A stretch of DNA of 38,455 nt from Nitrosomonas ureae (GCA_945872825.1 CAMCBD010000017.1:1-38455); one strand, 5' to 3'; numbered from the stretch's first letter, positions 8,429-18,174 are shown. Notes: generated by a model not told the origin, from the letters alone. A program made the numbers and translations.

Positions 8429-9169
8429 ATGTCGAGCACCCGCTTTATTTTTGGCTTTCATGCGGTCACCAGCCGTTTGCGGCAAAATTCGGATAGCATC
8501 AAAGAGATATTTATCGACGCCACACGCGATGATCAGCGTGTACGCGGGTTAATCAAGCTTGCCGAAGACCAAAAGATTCGTTTGATCACCTGTGAGGGAC
8601 CAAGACTGACATGCATGGCCGGTGCCGATCGTCATCAAGGCGTCGTGGCCAATATCGATATTACGCGCAGTTATGTCGACATCAGCGATGTTTTGGATAC
8701 ACTGACTGAACCCGCCCGGCTGCTGGTATTGGATGGAATTCAGGATCCGCACAATTTAGGTGCATGTTTACGTGTCGCCGATGCTTTTGGCGTGCATGCC
8801 GTGATTGCACCGAAAGATCGGGCAGTCGGATTGACCTCAACCGTTTATAAAGTTTCCAGCGGCGCTGCGGATACGGTGCCTTATATCGCCGTGACCAATT
8901 TGTCGCGTACGCTAAAGCAATTAAAAGAATACGGAATCTGGATTATAGGTACCGCGGAAGATGCAGATCACGACCTCACTCATTTTCAGATTCAAGGATC
9001 AGTTGCCTGGGTATTTGGTTCTGAAGAAAAAGGATTGCGGCGATTGACGCGTGAATCCTGCGATCAGTTGGTACGCATCCCGATGCAGGGCAGCATAGAA
9101 AGTTTAAATGTCGCTGTCAGTGCGGGGATTTGTCTTTTTGAAACGCTTCACCAACAATCTTCGGCATGA
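8429..9169 (+). CDS. rlmB: 23S rRNA (guanosine-2'-O-)-methyltransferase RlmB
   Basis: SpoU/TrmH (SPOUT) family enzyme that 2'-O-methylates a guanosine of 23S rRNA (G2251 in E. coli) using S-adenosylmethionine. The 246-residue protein starts MSSTRFIFGFHAVTSRLRQN, the family N-terminal substrate-binding domain. The SPOUT knot motifs follow: LLVLDGIQDPHNLGACLRVA, then VFGSEEKGLRRLTRESCD, then IPMQGSIESLNVAVSAGICL. An in-frame TTG at 8315 would add 38 residues, but they do not look like family sequence, so the ATG at 8429 is chosen. It lies 151 bases after rnr on the same strand, and the pair is conserved in many proteobacteria. Confidence 0.93.
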   Translation: MSSTRFIFGFHAVTSRLRQNSDSIKEIFIDATRDDQRVRGLIKLAEDQKIRLITCEGPRLTCMAGADRHQGVVANIDITRSYVDISDVLDTLTEPARLLVLDGIQDPHNLGACLRVADAFGVHAVIAPKDRAVGLTSTVYKVSSGAADTVPYIAVTNLSRTLKQLKEYGIWIIGTAEDADHDLTHFQIQGSVAWVFGSEEKGLRRLTRESCDQLVRIPMQGSIESLNVAVSAGICLFETLHQQSSA

Positions 9170-9272
9170 TCTGTGCACCTGATAAAATGCAGCTTATTAT
9201 TTAAACAAGAAAATCTATGTTATGCCCGGCAATCCGGTTCAATCAAAATATTGATATCGCTTATTCTCAACC

Positions 9273-11030
9273 ATGACCTCACCTGCCCATCCAAATTTTA
9301 AAAAACATTGTGCCGAACTTTTCCGCCAGGCAAGCAATAACATCACCACGCTGGATGCCTCCATTCGTATTGAGTTGACACGCACCAAACAAGCCAGTCA
9401 TGGCGATTATTCCTGTAATCTTGCCATGCAATTGGCTAAACCATTGCATAAAAATCCGCGCGAGATCGCCAGTTTATTGATTGATGCGCTGCCACCTTCC
9501 CCCTATTTGGAGAAAGTTGAAGTGGCTGGCGCAGGGTTCATCAATCTTTTTCTGAAAAATTCCGCCAAACAGCAATACCTGCAGCATGTTTTACAAAGCA
9601 AAGAGGCTTTCGGTAACAGTAATTTGGGTCAAGGAAAAAAGATTCAGGTGGAATTTGTCTCGGCCAATCCAACTGGACCACTGCATGTTGGACATGGACG
9701 TGGCGCCGCGATCGGCGCAAGTTTATCCAGCATACTGGCAGCAGCCGGTTTTCACGTATCCCGTGAATTCTATGTCAATGACGCGGGGCGGCAAATGGAT
9801 ATTCTGACGCTTTCTACCTGGCTGCGTTATCTGGAACTTAACAATATTCGTGTTCCTTTTCCAGAGAATGCTTATCAGGGAGACTATGTTAAAACCATGG
9901 CACAACTGATCCAGCAAGCACATACCCAGCGTTATGTGCATCAGCCTCGCTTATTGCTGGAGGATCTGCCAGAAAATATCCATGAAACAGGGATTAATAC
10001 TGATGAGCAGTTGGATAAATTGATTGCGAATGCAAAAAAAATACTCGGCCAGGATTATGCATATATTCACAATTTTGTACTGACAGAACAATTAGGTGAT
10101 TGCCGCAATGATTTGATGGAATTCGGTGTGGAATTTGATACCTGGTTTTCCGAGCAATCGTTATTTGATAATGGCCTTGTCGCGCATACCATCCAACTGC
10201 TCGAGAAGAAGCATTACTTATATCAACAGGATGGTGCCGTCTGGTTTCGATCCACCGATTTTGGCGATGAAAAAGACCGTGTCGTGCAAAGAGAAAATGG
10301 TCAATTTACCTATTTTGCTTCGGATATCGCCTACCATCTGAATAAATTCGAGCGTGGTTTTGATCAAGTGATTAATATCTGGGGAGCGGATCATCATGGT
10401 TATATTGCCCGGGTAAAAGGCGCTTTACAGGCATTGGATTTAGATCCGGAAAAATTGGAAATCACCCTGGTGCAGTTTGCCGTGCTTTACCGTGACGGCA
10501 AAAAGGCACCCATGTCTACCCGCTCCGGCGAGTTTGTTACACTGCGGGAATTACGCCAGGAAGTCGGCAAGGATGCCGCACGATTCTTTTATGTGATGCG
10601 CAAAAGCGATCAGCATCTGGATTTTGATTTAGATCTGGCCAAATCGCAAAGCAATGAAAATCCGGTTTATTACGTCCAGTACGCGCATGCCCGCGTGTGC
10701 AGCGTGTTGGCACAATGGGATGGCGATATGAACGCTCTCGCTGAGGCGAATGCAGAAGCACTATCCAGCCCTGCTGAATTGGCTTTACTGCAGAAATTGA
10801 TTGATTTTCCAGATACTGTGGAAATGGCTGCCAAGGAATTTTCACCACACCTGATCGCTTTTTACCTCAAAGAACTGGCCAGCGAATTTCATAGTTACTA
10901 TAATTCAACACGTTTCCTGGTACCTGAGATTTCATTGCAGCAGGCTCGATTGGCATTGATTGCTTCGATCCGTCAGGCACTGAATAATGGTTTGAGGTTA
11001 CTCGGCGTCAGCGCACCTGATAAAATGTAA
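9273..11030 (+). CDS. argS: arginyl-tRNA synthetase
   Basis: Class I aminoacyl-tRNA synthetase that charges tRNA-Arg with arginine using ATP. At 585 residues it has the usual length. The N-terminal additional domain (about 1-105) is followed by NPTGPLHVGHGRGAAIG, with the HIGH-type motif HVGHG at 138-142. Further family blocks are FYVNDAGRQMD, VVQRENGQFTYFASDIAYHL and IWGADHHGY, and the KMSKS-equivalent loop reads PMSTRSG. The C-terminal DALR anticodon-binding domain includes YYVQYAHARV. Cytosolic. The SPOR gene begins 24 bases downstream, so they are probably co-transcribed. All key motifs are intact. Confidence 0.96.
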   Translation: MTSPAHPNFKKHCAELFRQASNNITTLDASIRIELTRTKQASHGDYSCNLAMQLAKPLHKNPREIASLLIDALPPSPYLEKVEVAGAGFINLFLKNSAKQQYLQHVLQSKEAFGNSNLGQGKKIQVEFVSANPTGPLHVGHGRGAAIGASLSSILAAAGFHVSREFYVNDAGRQMDILTLSTWLRYLELNNIRVPFPENAYQGDYVKTMAQLIQQAHTQRYVHQPRLLLEDLPENIHETGINTDEQLDKLIANAKKILGQDYAYIHNFVLTEQLGDCRNDLMEFGVEFDTWFSEQSLFDNGLVAHTIQLLEKKHYLYQQDGAVWFRSTDFGDEKDRVVQRENGQFTYFASDIAYHLNKFERGFDQVINIWGADHHGYIARVKGALQALDLDPEKLEITLVQFAVLYRDGKKAPMSTRSGEFVTLRELRQEVGKDAARFFYVMRKSDQHLDFDLDLAKSQSNENPVYYVQYAHARVCSVLAQWDGDMNALAEANAEALSSPAELALLQKLIDFPDTVEMAAKEFSPHLIAFYLKELASEFHSYYNSTRFLVPEISLQQARLALIASIRQALNNGLRLLGVSAPDKM

Positions 11031-11054
11031 TCGAATTAATGCATAAGGATACTC

Positions 11055-11843
11055 ATGAGCCGAGATTATAAGACCCGCAAGCCTTCAAAATCCACACCTG
11101 AAAAAGGTGGCTCTGCATTTCTGGGCGGATTCGTTGGTTACGCATTAGGTCTTGCCAGTGCGATTGGCATATGGCTGTATTTTAACTATGCACCCAGTCC
11201 GTTTTTGCCCACTGAGAAAGTGGCCAGTTCAGTTGAGAAAAGTGAAGTAAAGGCAACACCGGAACAACCCAAAACCCCTGTTAAGCCACAACAAGAACCC
11301 GTAGTGACTGCTGAGGAAAAGCCCCGGTTTGATTTTTACAAGATATTGCCTGGTATTGAAGAACCTGAGATTAATCATGAATACAAACCGGCTGTTGCAC
11401 AACCCGCCCAACCGCAAGTTACTGCCAAGATCCCGGAAAATAGCAATAAACTGGCTGAAATTGTGCAACAGACCATCCCGCCAACCCGTCCAAATACTAA
11501 TCCGGCAGTAACCGCGCCGCAAATCGCTGCCGTTCCGCCCCGTACTATTCCAGCAGAACCGATACAACAACCGGCAGCACCTCAGGTTAAGAGCCCTCCC
11601 CCAGTGAAAGAAAAATTCTTTCTCCAAGCCGGGTCTTTCAGAAAAAACGATGAAGCGGAAAACATGAAAGCCAGACTCGCGTTCCTGGGCGTGTCGGCAT
11701 CCATACAACCCATTGACTTAGCGGAAAAAGGCACTTGGTATAGAGTACGTATCGGCCCTCTCACTAACAAAGCGGATATTGATGAAATCAGCGCTTCTTT
11801 AAAAGAAAATGGCATAGGAACACAATTTATCAAAGTACAATAA
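11055..11843 (+). CDS. SPOR-domain membrane protein (FtsN-like)
   Basis: Bitopic inner-membrane protein of 262 residues. A short basic N-terminus is followed by one transmembrane helix (about 22-44, GFVGYALGLASAIGIWLYFN). A long Pro/Ala/Gln/Lys-rich periplasmic linker (about 50-185) leads to a C-terminal SPOR domain (about 187-262, FFLQAGSFRKNDEAENMKAR to the end). SPOR domains bind denuded septal peptidoglycan. The layout matches FtsN, and the argS-SPOR-dsbA order is common in betaproteobacteria. The essential FtsN motif cannot be recognised, so I call it FtsN-like only. Confidence 0.85.
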   Translation: MSRDYKTRKPSKSTPEKGGSAFLGGFVGYALGLASAIGIWLYFNYAPSPFLPTEKVASSVEKSEVKATPEQPKTPVKPQQEPVVTAEEKPRFDFYKILPGIEEPEINHEYKPAVAQPAQPQVTAKIPENSNKLAEIVQQTIPPTRPNTNPAVTAPQIAAVPPRTIPAEPIQQPAAPQVKSPPPVKEKFFLQAGSFRKNDEAENMKARLAFLGVSASIQPIDLAEKGTWYRVRIGPLTNKADIDEISASLKENGIGTQFIKVQ

Positions 11844-11942
11844 AATATTTCCTGACACTCTGCTCAAGCTCAATTTTCGTGCGGCCTATTCATACTAAAC
11901 AGAATCCACCAGCCAGTTAAACACTTTATTTAAGGAGTTAAA

Positions 11943-12581
11943 ATGAATCAATATAAGCCTCTCGCAGTTTTCTTCTTAGTGTTGAGTTTTAGTTTAATAA
12001 ACCTATCCAGTGCACATGCTGACATTGTTGAGGGCAAAGATTATACCGTCTTGGCTACCCCGCAACCCACACAAGATAGCAGTACGATTGAGGTCTTAGA
12101 GTTTTTTTGGTATGGCTGTCCCCATTGCAACAGCTTGCACCCGCATCTTAAAGCCTGGCTGATGAACATTCCTAAGGATGTCAGTTTTCGCTATGTACCC
12201 GCAACACTCCGCGCAAATTGGGTACCGGCTGCAAAAATCTTCCATACGATGGAGGCCATTGGAATAACCGATGTTCTGCACGATAAAGTCTATGACGCTA
12301 TTCATCGTGACAAAATTGACTTAAACAATGAATCTGTTTTATTTGACTGGATCGAGAAACAAGGCATCGACAGAAAAAAATTTGAAGATACCTATCGCTC
12401 TTTTGCCGTGCAGAATCAGGTAGCAAAATCAACACAAATGTCCCGCCAGTATCAACTCACTGGTGTTCCTGCATTGGTCATTAATGGAAAGTACATCACC
12501 AGCGGTAAAATGGGTGGCACACCGCAAGATACCATCAAAACTTTAGAAGAGCTTATTGAAAAGATACGAAAGGAAAAATAA
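11943..12581 (+). CDS. dsbA: thiol:disulfide interchange protein DsbA
   Basis: Periplasmic dithiol oxidase that introduces disulfides into exported proteins and is re-oxidised by DsbB. A signal peptide covers residues 1-26, with probable cleavage after SSAHA. The thioredoxin-fold active site FFWYGCPHCNSLHP has Cys59-Pro-His-Cys62, the CPHC signature of DsbA. The cis-proline loop is TGVPALVING. The length of 212 is normal. The start has a strong TAAGGAG site. It is separated from the SPOR gene by about 100 bases, so it may have its own promoter. It would serve exported proteins with cysteine pairs. The haem c peroxidase in this window is one exported Cys protein, but that link is inference. 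Confidence 0.94.
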   Translation: MNQYKPLAVFFLVLSFSLINLSSAHADIVEGKDYTVLATPQPTQDSSTIEVLEFFWYGCPHCNSLHPHLKAWLMNIPKDVSFRYVPATLRANWVPAAKIFHTMEAIGITDVLHDKVYDAIHRDKIDLNNESVLFDWIEKQGIDRKKFEDTYRSFAVQNQVAKSTQMSRQYQLTGVPALVINGKYITSGKMGGTPQDTIKTLEELIEKIRKEK

Positions 12582-12652
12582 CGTATGCACTTTTCCATTT
12601 ATTGGAATACACCAAAATACGTTGTTAATTTGATTTATCAGGTGAATCAATA

Positions 12653-13117
12653 ATGGTGGCAAACAAGATAATTTTTGGAGCAGGCTGTTTTTGGGGAGTA
12701 GAAGCAGCTTTTCGTCGTATCAAAGGAGTCACCGGCGTCACTTGCGGTTATTCTGGCGGGCATACCGGCAATCCAACTTACGCAGCCGTTTGTACCAGCA
12801 CCACCGGTCATATTGAAGTGGTTCTGGTGGAATATGATCCGGGAGAAGTGGCTTTTGAAACATTACTGGATAGTTTCTGGAGTTGCCATAATCCTACCAC
12901 GCCGGATCGTCAAGGTCCCGACATTGGAACACAATATCGTTCAGCTATCTTTTTCTTCACACCAGAACAAGAGATTGCTGCAAAAGAATCCAAGCGTAGG
13001 TTACAGAATAGCGGACGCTGGCATGATCCTGTCGTAACAAAAATATTACCTGCCAGTCAATTTTACGTTGCGGAAGAATATCATCAGAATTATTTCAGGA
13101 AGCATGGTATTCATTGA
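12653..13117 (+). CDS. msrA: peptide methionine (S)-S-oxide reductase MsrA
   Basis: Repairs the S epimer of methionine sulfoxide in proteins with thioredoxin as reductant. The 154-residue protein has the catalytic motif GAGCFWG with Cys12, followed by VEAAFRRIKGV and the conserved CGYSGGHTGNPTYAAVC block. Other family features are FWSCHNPTTPDRQGPDIGTQYRSAIF and the C-terminal EEYHQNYF. No signal peptide, so it acts in the cytosol. It follows dsbA by 71 bases on the same strand, forming a small thiol/oxidative-repair group. No fused MsrB domain is present. Confidence 0.95.
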   Translation: MVANKIIFGAGCFWGVEAAFRRIKGVTGVTCGYSGGHTGNPTYAAVCTSTTGHIEVVLVEYDPGEVAFETLLDSFWSCHNPTTPDRQGPDIGTQYRSAIFFFTPEQEIAAKESKRRLQNSGRWHDPVVTKILPASQFYVAEEYHQNYFRKHGIH

Positions 13118-13268
13118 CATTCCTTATTAACTAACCTTTTAATTTGCCGTTAATAAAAACAAAGCATATTAGATATTAATAACATTCAGGAAAAAAGAAT
13201 CTAATACGAACTGGGATATGGTTTGCGCCAGCATATTAACTAACAATTTTTCTTAGAAGAAGTTTAAG

Positions 13269-14882
13269 ATGGGATCCATTCAATCGCCCGATACTCCCCA
13301 AAACCCATCCAACTTTCTTGATCCTGCCGCAGTAAAAAAAGATGGTACAAAAACTTTAAGAGACCACTTAATCGAAGCGGTCACTAGTGACCCGGATCTC
13401 CCCGCTCTTGGCAGCTCCATAACACGCATCGTACAACTATCATCATCGGATGATCAATCCATTCAACAATTGGCCTATTTTGTTCTATCGGATGTTTCAT
13501 TAACACAAAAGATTCTGCGTTTATCAAATTCTGTAGCGTTTATCTCCGCATCTAACAAAGTCAACACCAGTATCACCAAAGCAATATTCCTGCTGGGTTT
13601 TAATTCGGTAAAGACCTGTGCTTTAGCCATGCTGCTGGTTGACGGCATGTCTGGAAAACGCGCGGAGCACGTGCGCACCGAGTTAATTCACGCCTTGGCA
13701 GCTAGTATGATTAGCCGTGAGCTAGTTAAGCTAAGCTCTTTTAAAGATGCAGAAGAAATTGCTGTTGTTGCCTTATTCAAGAACCTTGGACGTTTATTGC
13801 TTGCTGCCTATGACCATGATCTATATCAAGAAATGATGACTCTCATCGAGCAAGGTACGCACACACCTACACAAGCATCACAGGCAGTGTTGGATTTCAA
13901 CCTTGATACATTGACCGAGACTATTCTGGAAAAATGGAATATTCCAGTCAGTATCATTCAAGCGCTTAAAAACAAGCCGACAGGAACCCTGAACGCCGCA
14001 AGAAATAAACAAGAGTGGATGCAGCAAGCAGCAGAATTTAGTGAAAAAGCTACGTCGCTTATTTTAGCAACCACCGAACCAGAAGATTCTGAGCTAAAAA
14101 ATAAGCTACTCAACCGTTTTGGCAAAGCACTTAATCTGGATAAATATAAATTGGATCAATTGATATTGAGTGCTTCCGCGGAAACACGCACACTCTTAAT
14201 CAATGCAAATTTACTCACAACGGATAAAAGTAAGAAAATCAATCTGGATACAACACAGACAGAATTTGATATTTCTGTAGAAGATTCACTCAATGAGCTG
14301 CTTTTTAGCAATGATGAAAACAGTAGTCCTGAAATTACTCAGCGTTACTCCAGTGGCAAACCGTATAATGCATCCGCATTATTATTAGCGGGTGTGCAAG
14401 ACGTGACTGAAATTATGGCACCCGGTAAATATAGACTTGAGGATTTGATTATGTTAGTTCTGGAAACTTATTATAATAGCTTAGGTTTTCGTTTTATCAC
14501 GCTCTGCCTTAGAGACCACCAAATGAATCTTTTTCGTGCACGCAGTGCTCTGGGGAGAAGTAACATAGAGTATCAGAAAGCGTTTAACTTCCCAACTGTA
14601 CCTTCAAATGATCTATTTCATCTTGCGCTGAAAAAGAATGTAGATTTGCTGATTTCAGATGCCCACATCCCCAAAATTCGTAAACTATTACCCCAGTGGC
14701 ATACCGATCTGTTACCCGATGCACGCAGTTTTATTGTGCTCCCTTTAGTAGCGAACGGAAAACCCATTGGTCTATTTTATGCAGACCGCGCATTGGAAGC
14801 ACCTGAGGGAATCACTGCTGAAGAAACAAGGTTGATCCGAACATTAAAAGGACAAGTACTGACAGCTTTCAACTCGAGATAA
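13269..14882 (+). CDS. HDOD-domain protein with C-terminal GAF domain
   Basis: A 537-residue cytosolic signalling protein. Residues about 35-240 form an HDOD domain: LPALGSSITRIVQLSSSDDQ, the following VSLTQKILRLSNSVAF, and the helix ITKAIFLLGFNSVKTCALAM are typical. HDOD domains lack the full catalytic HD set and usually act as protein-interaction or output modules. The middle part (about 240-380) is Lys/Asp-rich with no family I recognise. Residues about 390-535 are GAF-like (GFRFITLCLRDHQMNLFRAR, then SFIVLPLVANGKPIGLFYAD), a likely small-ligand sensor. No output enzyme is attached. It stands alone between msrA and gmk. The biological signal is unknown; involvement in motility, biofilm or cell-cycle control is only a possibility from the family. 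Confidence 0.85.
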   Translation: MGSIQSPDTPQNPSNFLDPAAVKKDGTKTLRDHLIEAVTSDPDLPALGSSITRIVQLSSSDDQSIQQLAYFVLSDVSLTQKILRLSNSVAFISASNKVNTSITKAIFLLGFNSVKTCALAMLLVDGMSGKRAEHVRTELIHALAASMISRELVKLSSFKDAEEIAVVALFKNLGRLLLAAYDHDLYQEMMTLIEQGTHTPTQASQAVLDFNLDTLTETILEKWNIPVSIIQALKNKPTGTLNAARNKQEWMQQAAEFSEKATSLILATTEPEDSELKNKLLNRFGKALNLDKYKLDQLILSASAETRTLLINANLLTTDKSKKINLDTTQTEFDISVEDSLNELLFSNDENSSPEITQRYSSGKPYNASALLLAGVQDVTEIMAPGKYRLEDLIMLVLETYYNSLGFRFITLCLRDHQMNLFRARSALGRSNIEYQKAFNFPTVPSNDLFHLALKKNVDLLISDAHIPKIRKLLPQWHTDLLPDARSFIVLPLVANGKPIGLFYADRALEAPEGITAEETRLIRTLKGQVLTAFNSR

Positions 14883-14927
14883 AATTCTGACCACACATAT
14901 CAATAGATAATAGACAATAGGTACAAA

Positions 14928-15545
14928 ATGACTAAAATGACAGGCTGCTTATTTATTATCAGCGCACCTTCTGGTACCGGAAAAACCAGTCTGGTCAGAG
15001 TGTTACTCCAGTCAGACTTAAATCTGAGTCTATCTATTTCACATACCACGCGTCCACCGCGTTCCGGAGAAGTCAATGGCCGTGACTATCATTTTGTCGA
15101 TGAAGAAACATTCAGACAAATGCTCCAAAACGGAGAATTCGTGGAAAGTGCAGAAGTTTATGGCAATCTTTATGGCACCTCGCAAAAATGGATCGACAGT
15201 GCTATCGCTTCAGGGCAAGATATCTTACTCGAGATCGACTGTCAGGGAGCGAAACAGATACAGAAAATTCTCCCCGAATCCATTGGCATCTTTATACTCC
15301 CGCCTTCGGCAGACACCCTGGCAACACGACTAAAAACAAGGGCTCAAGATAATCCGGGAATCATTGAGAAAAGACTAATTGCAGCACGCGAAGAAGTCGG
15401 TCATATTACTGAGTTTGATTATGTTATTATCAACGACAAGCTGGAAGATGCACTTAATGATCTGATCTGCGTTGTCAGGGCTGAGCACTTAAAAAAAGCC
15501 CGGCAACTGATAAAATATCATGCATTAATCGCCCAATTATCATAA
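14928..15545 (+). CDS. gmk: guanylate kinase
   Basis: Phosphorylates GMP to GDP with ATP, feeding GTP and (p)ppGpp pools. The 205-residue protein carries the P-loop SAPSGTGKTSLV (GTGKT at 16-20), the GMP-binding segment SHTTRPPRSGEVNGRDYHFV and the block GEFVESAEVYGNLYGT. A second ATG three codons in could equally be the start. Followed by rpoZ and spoT, the classic proteobacterial stringent-response cluster: Gmk, the omega subunit and SpoT are functionally linked through guanine nucleotides. Confidence 0.96.
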   Translation: MTKMTGCLFIISAPSGTGKTSLVRVLLQSDLNLSLSISHTTRPPRSGEVNGRDYHFVDEETFRQMLQNGEFVESAEVYGNLYGTSQKWIDSAIASGQDILLEIDCQGAKQIQKILPESIGIFILPPSADTLATRLKTRAQDNPGIIEKRLIAAREEVGHITEFDYVIINDKLEDALNDLICVVRAEHLKKARQLIKYHALIAQLS

Positions 15546-15631
15546 CCAGTTTCTATAAATAAATGGCATAGTTTCTTAATATATTATTATAAAACCTGTT
15601 TGTAAATCCCTAAATAACCGAGAAAAATACC

Positions 15632-15838
15632 ATGGCACGAATTACCGTTGATGATTGTATAAAGCAAATTCCCAACAGATTTGATATGACCTTAGTTGCT
15701 ACAGTACGCGCCAGACAATTGGCTATAGGCTCTGCGCCCATGGTGGATCCTGGACGCGATAAGCCGACCGTCATCGCACTGCGCGAGCTGGCGCAGGGAA
15801 AAATAGGTTTGGATATCCTCAATCCCAGAAACATGTAA
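15632..15838 (+). CDS. rpoZ: RNA polymerase omega subunit
   Basis: Small subunit that assists assembly of beta' and forms part of a ppGpp-binding site on RNA polymerase. The 68 residues begin [20 protein letters not shown], the canonical omega N-terminus, followed by [13 protein letters not shown] and [14 protein letters not shown]. This is a compact form, shorter than the 91 residues of E. coli omega. It lies 86 bases after gmk and 230 bases before spoT on the same strand. Confidence 0.94.
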   Translation: MARITVDDCIKQIPNRFDMTLVATVRARQLAIGSAPMVDPGRDKPTVIALRELAQGKIGLDILNPRNM

Positions 15839-16008
15839 TCCCAATTCAGCGCTATGAAGATGCTGTCAAGCATTGATAATGTCTTTGTAGTACTTGGTAA
15901 TCATCAACCAAATGATTCCCTGCGCATAATCACACCAAAGATTGATCTAGATAGTTTAGAGATCGTAACAGCACAAAACGGCTTGCAAAAGACAGCCAAT
16001 CCAAGTTA

Positions 16009-16038
16009 AAGTTATTTTGAAGAAAGTTAAAATAACTT
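16009..16038. repeat. 10-bp inverted repeat upstream of spoT
   Basis: AAGTTATTTT (16009-16018) is perfectly complementary to AAAATAACTT (16029-16038), with a ten-base spacer. It lies 30 bases before the spoT start. It could be a regulator-binding palindrome or a weak hairpin in the leader. There is no T-tract. Confidence 0.4.
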
Positions 16039-16068
16039 ACCTGATGCACGCCAAACTAATCGAATTCC

Positions 16069-18174
16069 ATGCCTGAAGCAGAACTTCTATTTTCTGAAAC
16101 CTCCCAATATCTTAAACCAGAAGATATTAATCAACTTAGAAATGCTTATTCATTTGGTCAAGGCGCTCATTCCGGACAATTCCGGAAATCAGGCGAGCCC
16201 TATATTTCTCATCCAGTAGCAGTCGCCAGGATCCTCTGTACACTGCATCTCGACGCGCCTACGCTAACGGCCGCCTTATTGCATGATGTCGTAGAAGACA
16301 CGGATATTTCCAAAGCTGAAATCAGTGAAAGATTTGGAGAACCGGTGGCAGAACTGGTTGATGGTGTGTCTAAACTCACTAAAATTGAATTTCAAACACA
16401 GGAAGAAGCGCAGGCTGAGAATTTCCGCAAGATGCTGCTGGCGATGGCGCGAGATGTACGTGTCATACTCATCAAACTGGCTGATCGGCTGCACAATATG
16501 CGAACACTTGAAGCCATGCTCCCTGCAAAACAGCGAAGCATTGCACGTGAAACCCTCGAAATTTATGCACCGATCGCGCATCGGCTGGGACTCAATAATA
16601 TCTACCAGGAATTACAAGAACTGGGATTTCGCTATTCTTATCCCATGCGCTATAAAGTGTTGGTCAAAGCAACCAAAGCAGCGCGCGGCAATCGTCGTGA
16701 AATCGTTGGAAAAATCCTAGAAGCCATTGATCTTAAGTTAAAAGAATCGGGATTAAATGCAGAAGTCACTGGACGTGAGAAACATCTTTATAGCATTTAT
16801 ATGAAAATGGTCGAGAAACAACTTTCATTTTCTGAAGTACTGGATATTTATGGCTTCCGCGTTATTGTCAAAGATATTCCTGCGTGCTATGTCGCACTAG
16901 GCATGCTACATAGCTTGTATAAACCAATTCCTGGTAAATTTAAGGACTACATTGCAATCCCCAAAACCAATGGTTATCAATCGTTACACAACACTTTATT
17001 GGGCCCGTTCGGCATTCCGATAGAAATACAGATTCGCACCGCAGAAATGCACCGCATCGCCGAAAATGGCGTTGCTTCGCACTGGCTCTACAAAAGCTCA
17101 GATGCAGATTTTAATGATCTGCATCTGCAAACCAGCCAATGGCTGCAGAATTTACTGGAAACGCTCAGCAGTTCGACAGATTCTCTGGAGTTTTTGGAGC
17201 ATCTTAAAATTGATTTGTTTCCAGGTGATGTTTTTGTTTTCACCCCGCAAGGAAAGATTTTAACGCTGCCGCGAGGATCGACCGCTGTCGATTTTGCTTA
17301 TGCAGTCCATTCCGATGTGGGCAATTGTTGTGTAGCTGTCAAGATTAATGGGGAAAATGCGCCGCTACGCACCAAACTAAAAAGTGGTGATCGCGTCGAA
17401 ATCGTCACAGCACCGTATGCTAAACCGAATCCTTCCTGGCTCAGTTATGTAGCAACCGGAAGAGCGCGCTCACACATTCGCCATTTTCTCAAAACAATTC
17501 AATATGACGAATCGGTCAAATTGGGTGAACGCATGTTAAATCAGGCGCTACTATCTTTTAATATTAATCCTGACACAATAAATGATGCGCAATGGGAAAA
17601 ATTAGTACGCGACAGCGGCGTCAAATCCAAGGAAGAATTACTCACTGAAATGGCTCTGGGAAAACAACTCCCTGCAGTCGTGGCAAAAAGGCTGGCATCC
17701 CCATTGGAATCCATCTCCAATGACCAGATAGCTGGCCCAATTACTATTTTGGGGACGGAAGGATTGACCGTTCAATTTTCCAAATGCTGCCGCCCGATCC
17801 CTGGGGATGCCATTATCGGCGTAATCAAGAAAGACTCCGGATTGATCATTCATACACATAATTGTACCAATGTCACCAGCAGTCAAAAGAACTCGGAAAA
17901 TTACCTGGATGTAGCTTGGGGTAAAGACATCGCTAGAACGTTTGAGGCCAGTATCAAAGTTACGGCAGTAAATAAACAGGGGGTACTGGCACGTGTCGCT
18001 GCTGAAATAGCCAAAGCCGAATCAAATATTGACGACATCGCCATGGAAAACGAGAACGATTTCATGCATATGTGTTTTATCCTGCAAATCAACAATAGAT
18101 CTCATCTTGCACAGGTTATACGTGGCCTACGGCATCTCAAAGAAGTTATTCGAATCCATCGCACGAAAAGCTAA
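16069..18174 (+). CDS. spoT: bifunctional (p)ppGpp synthetase/hydrolase SpoT
   Basis: Controls the alarmone (p)ppGpp. The 701 residues follow the RelA/SpoT order: HD hydrolase (about 45-160, with LHDVVEDT, His72-Asp73, and RLHNMRTLEAM), synthetase (about 235-350, with GREKHLYSIYMKM, DIYGFRVIV and IEIQIRT), TGS (about 383-445, VFVFTPQGKILTLPRGSTAV), and C-terminal ACT (about 625-701). The intact HD residues argue for hydrolase activity, and the synthetase motifs are also complete. The usual RFKD loop reads KFKD, a mild change. It is third in gmk-rpoZ-spoT. No recG or trmH copy follows; a convergent ypjD gene does. Confidence 0.95.
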   Translation: MPEAELLFSETSQYLKPEDINQLRNAYSFGQGAHSGQFRKSGEPYISHPVAVARILCTLHLDAPTLTAALLHDVVEDTDISKAEISERFGEPVAELVDGVSKLTKIEFQTQEEAQAENFRKMLLAMARDVRVILIKLADRLHNMRTLEAMLPAKQRSIARETLEIYAPIAHRLGLNNIYQELQELGFRYSYPMRYKVLVKATKAARGNRREIVGKILEAIDLKLKESGLNAEVTGREKHLYSIYMKMVEKQLSFSEVLDIYGFRVIVKDIPACYVALGMLHSLYKPIPGKFKDYIAIPKTNGYQSLHNTLLGPFGIPIEIQIRTAEMHRIAENGVASHWLYKSSDADFNDLHLQTSQWLQNLLETLSSSTDSLEFLEHLKIDLFPGDVFVFTPQGKILTLPRGSTAVDFAYAVHSDVGNCCVAVKINGENAPLRTKLKSGDRVEIVTAPYAKPNPSWLSYVATGRARSHIRHFLKTIQYDESVKLGERMLNQALLSFNINPDTINDAQWEKLVRDSGVKSKEELLTEMALGKQLPAVVAKRLASPLESISNDQIAGPITILGTEGLTVQFSKCCRPIPGDAIIGVIKKDSGLIIHTHNCTNVTSSQKNSENYLDVAWGKDIARTFEASIKVTAVNKQGVLARVAAEIAKAESNIDDIAMENENDFMHMCFILQINNRSHLAQVIRGLRHLKEVIRIHRTKS

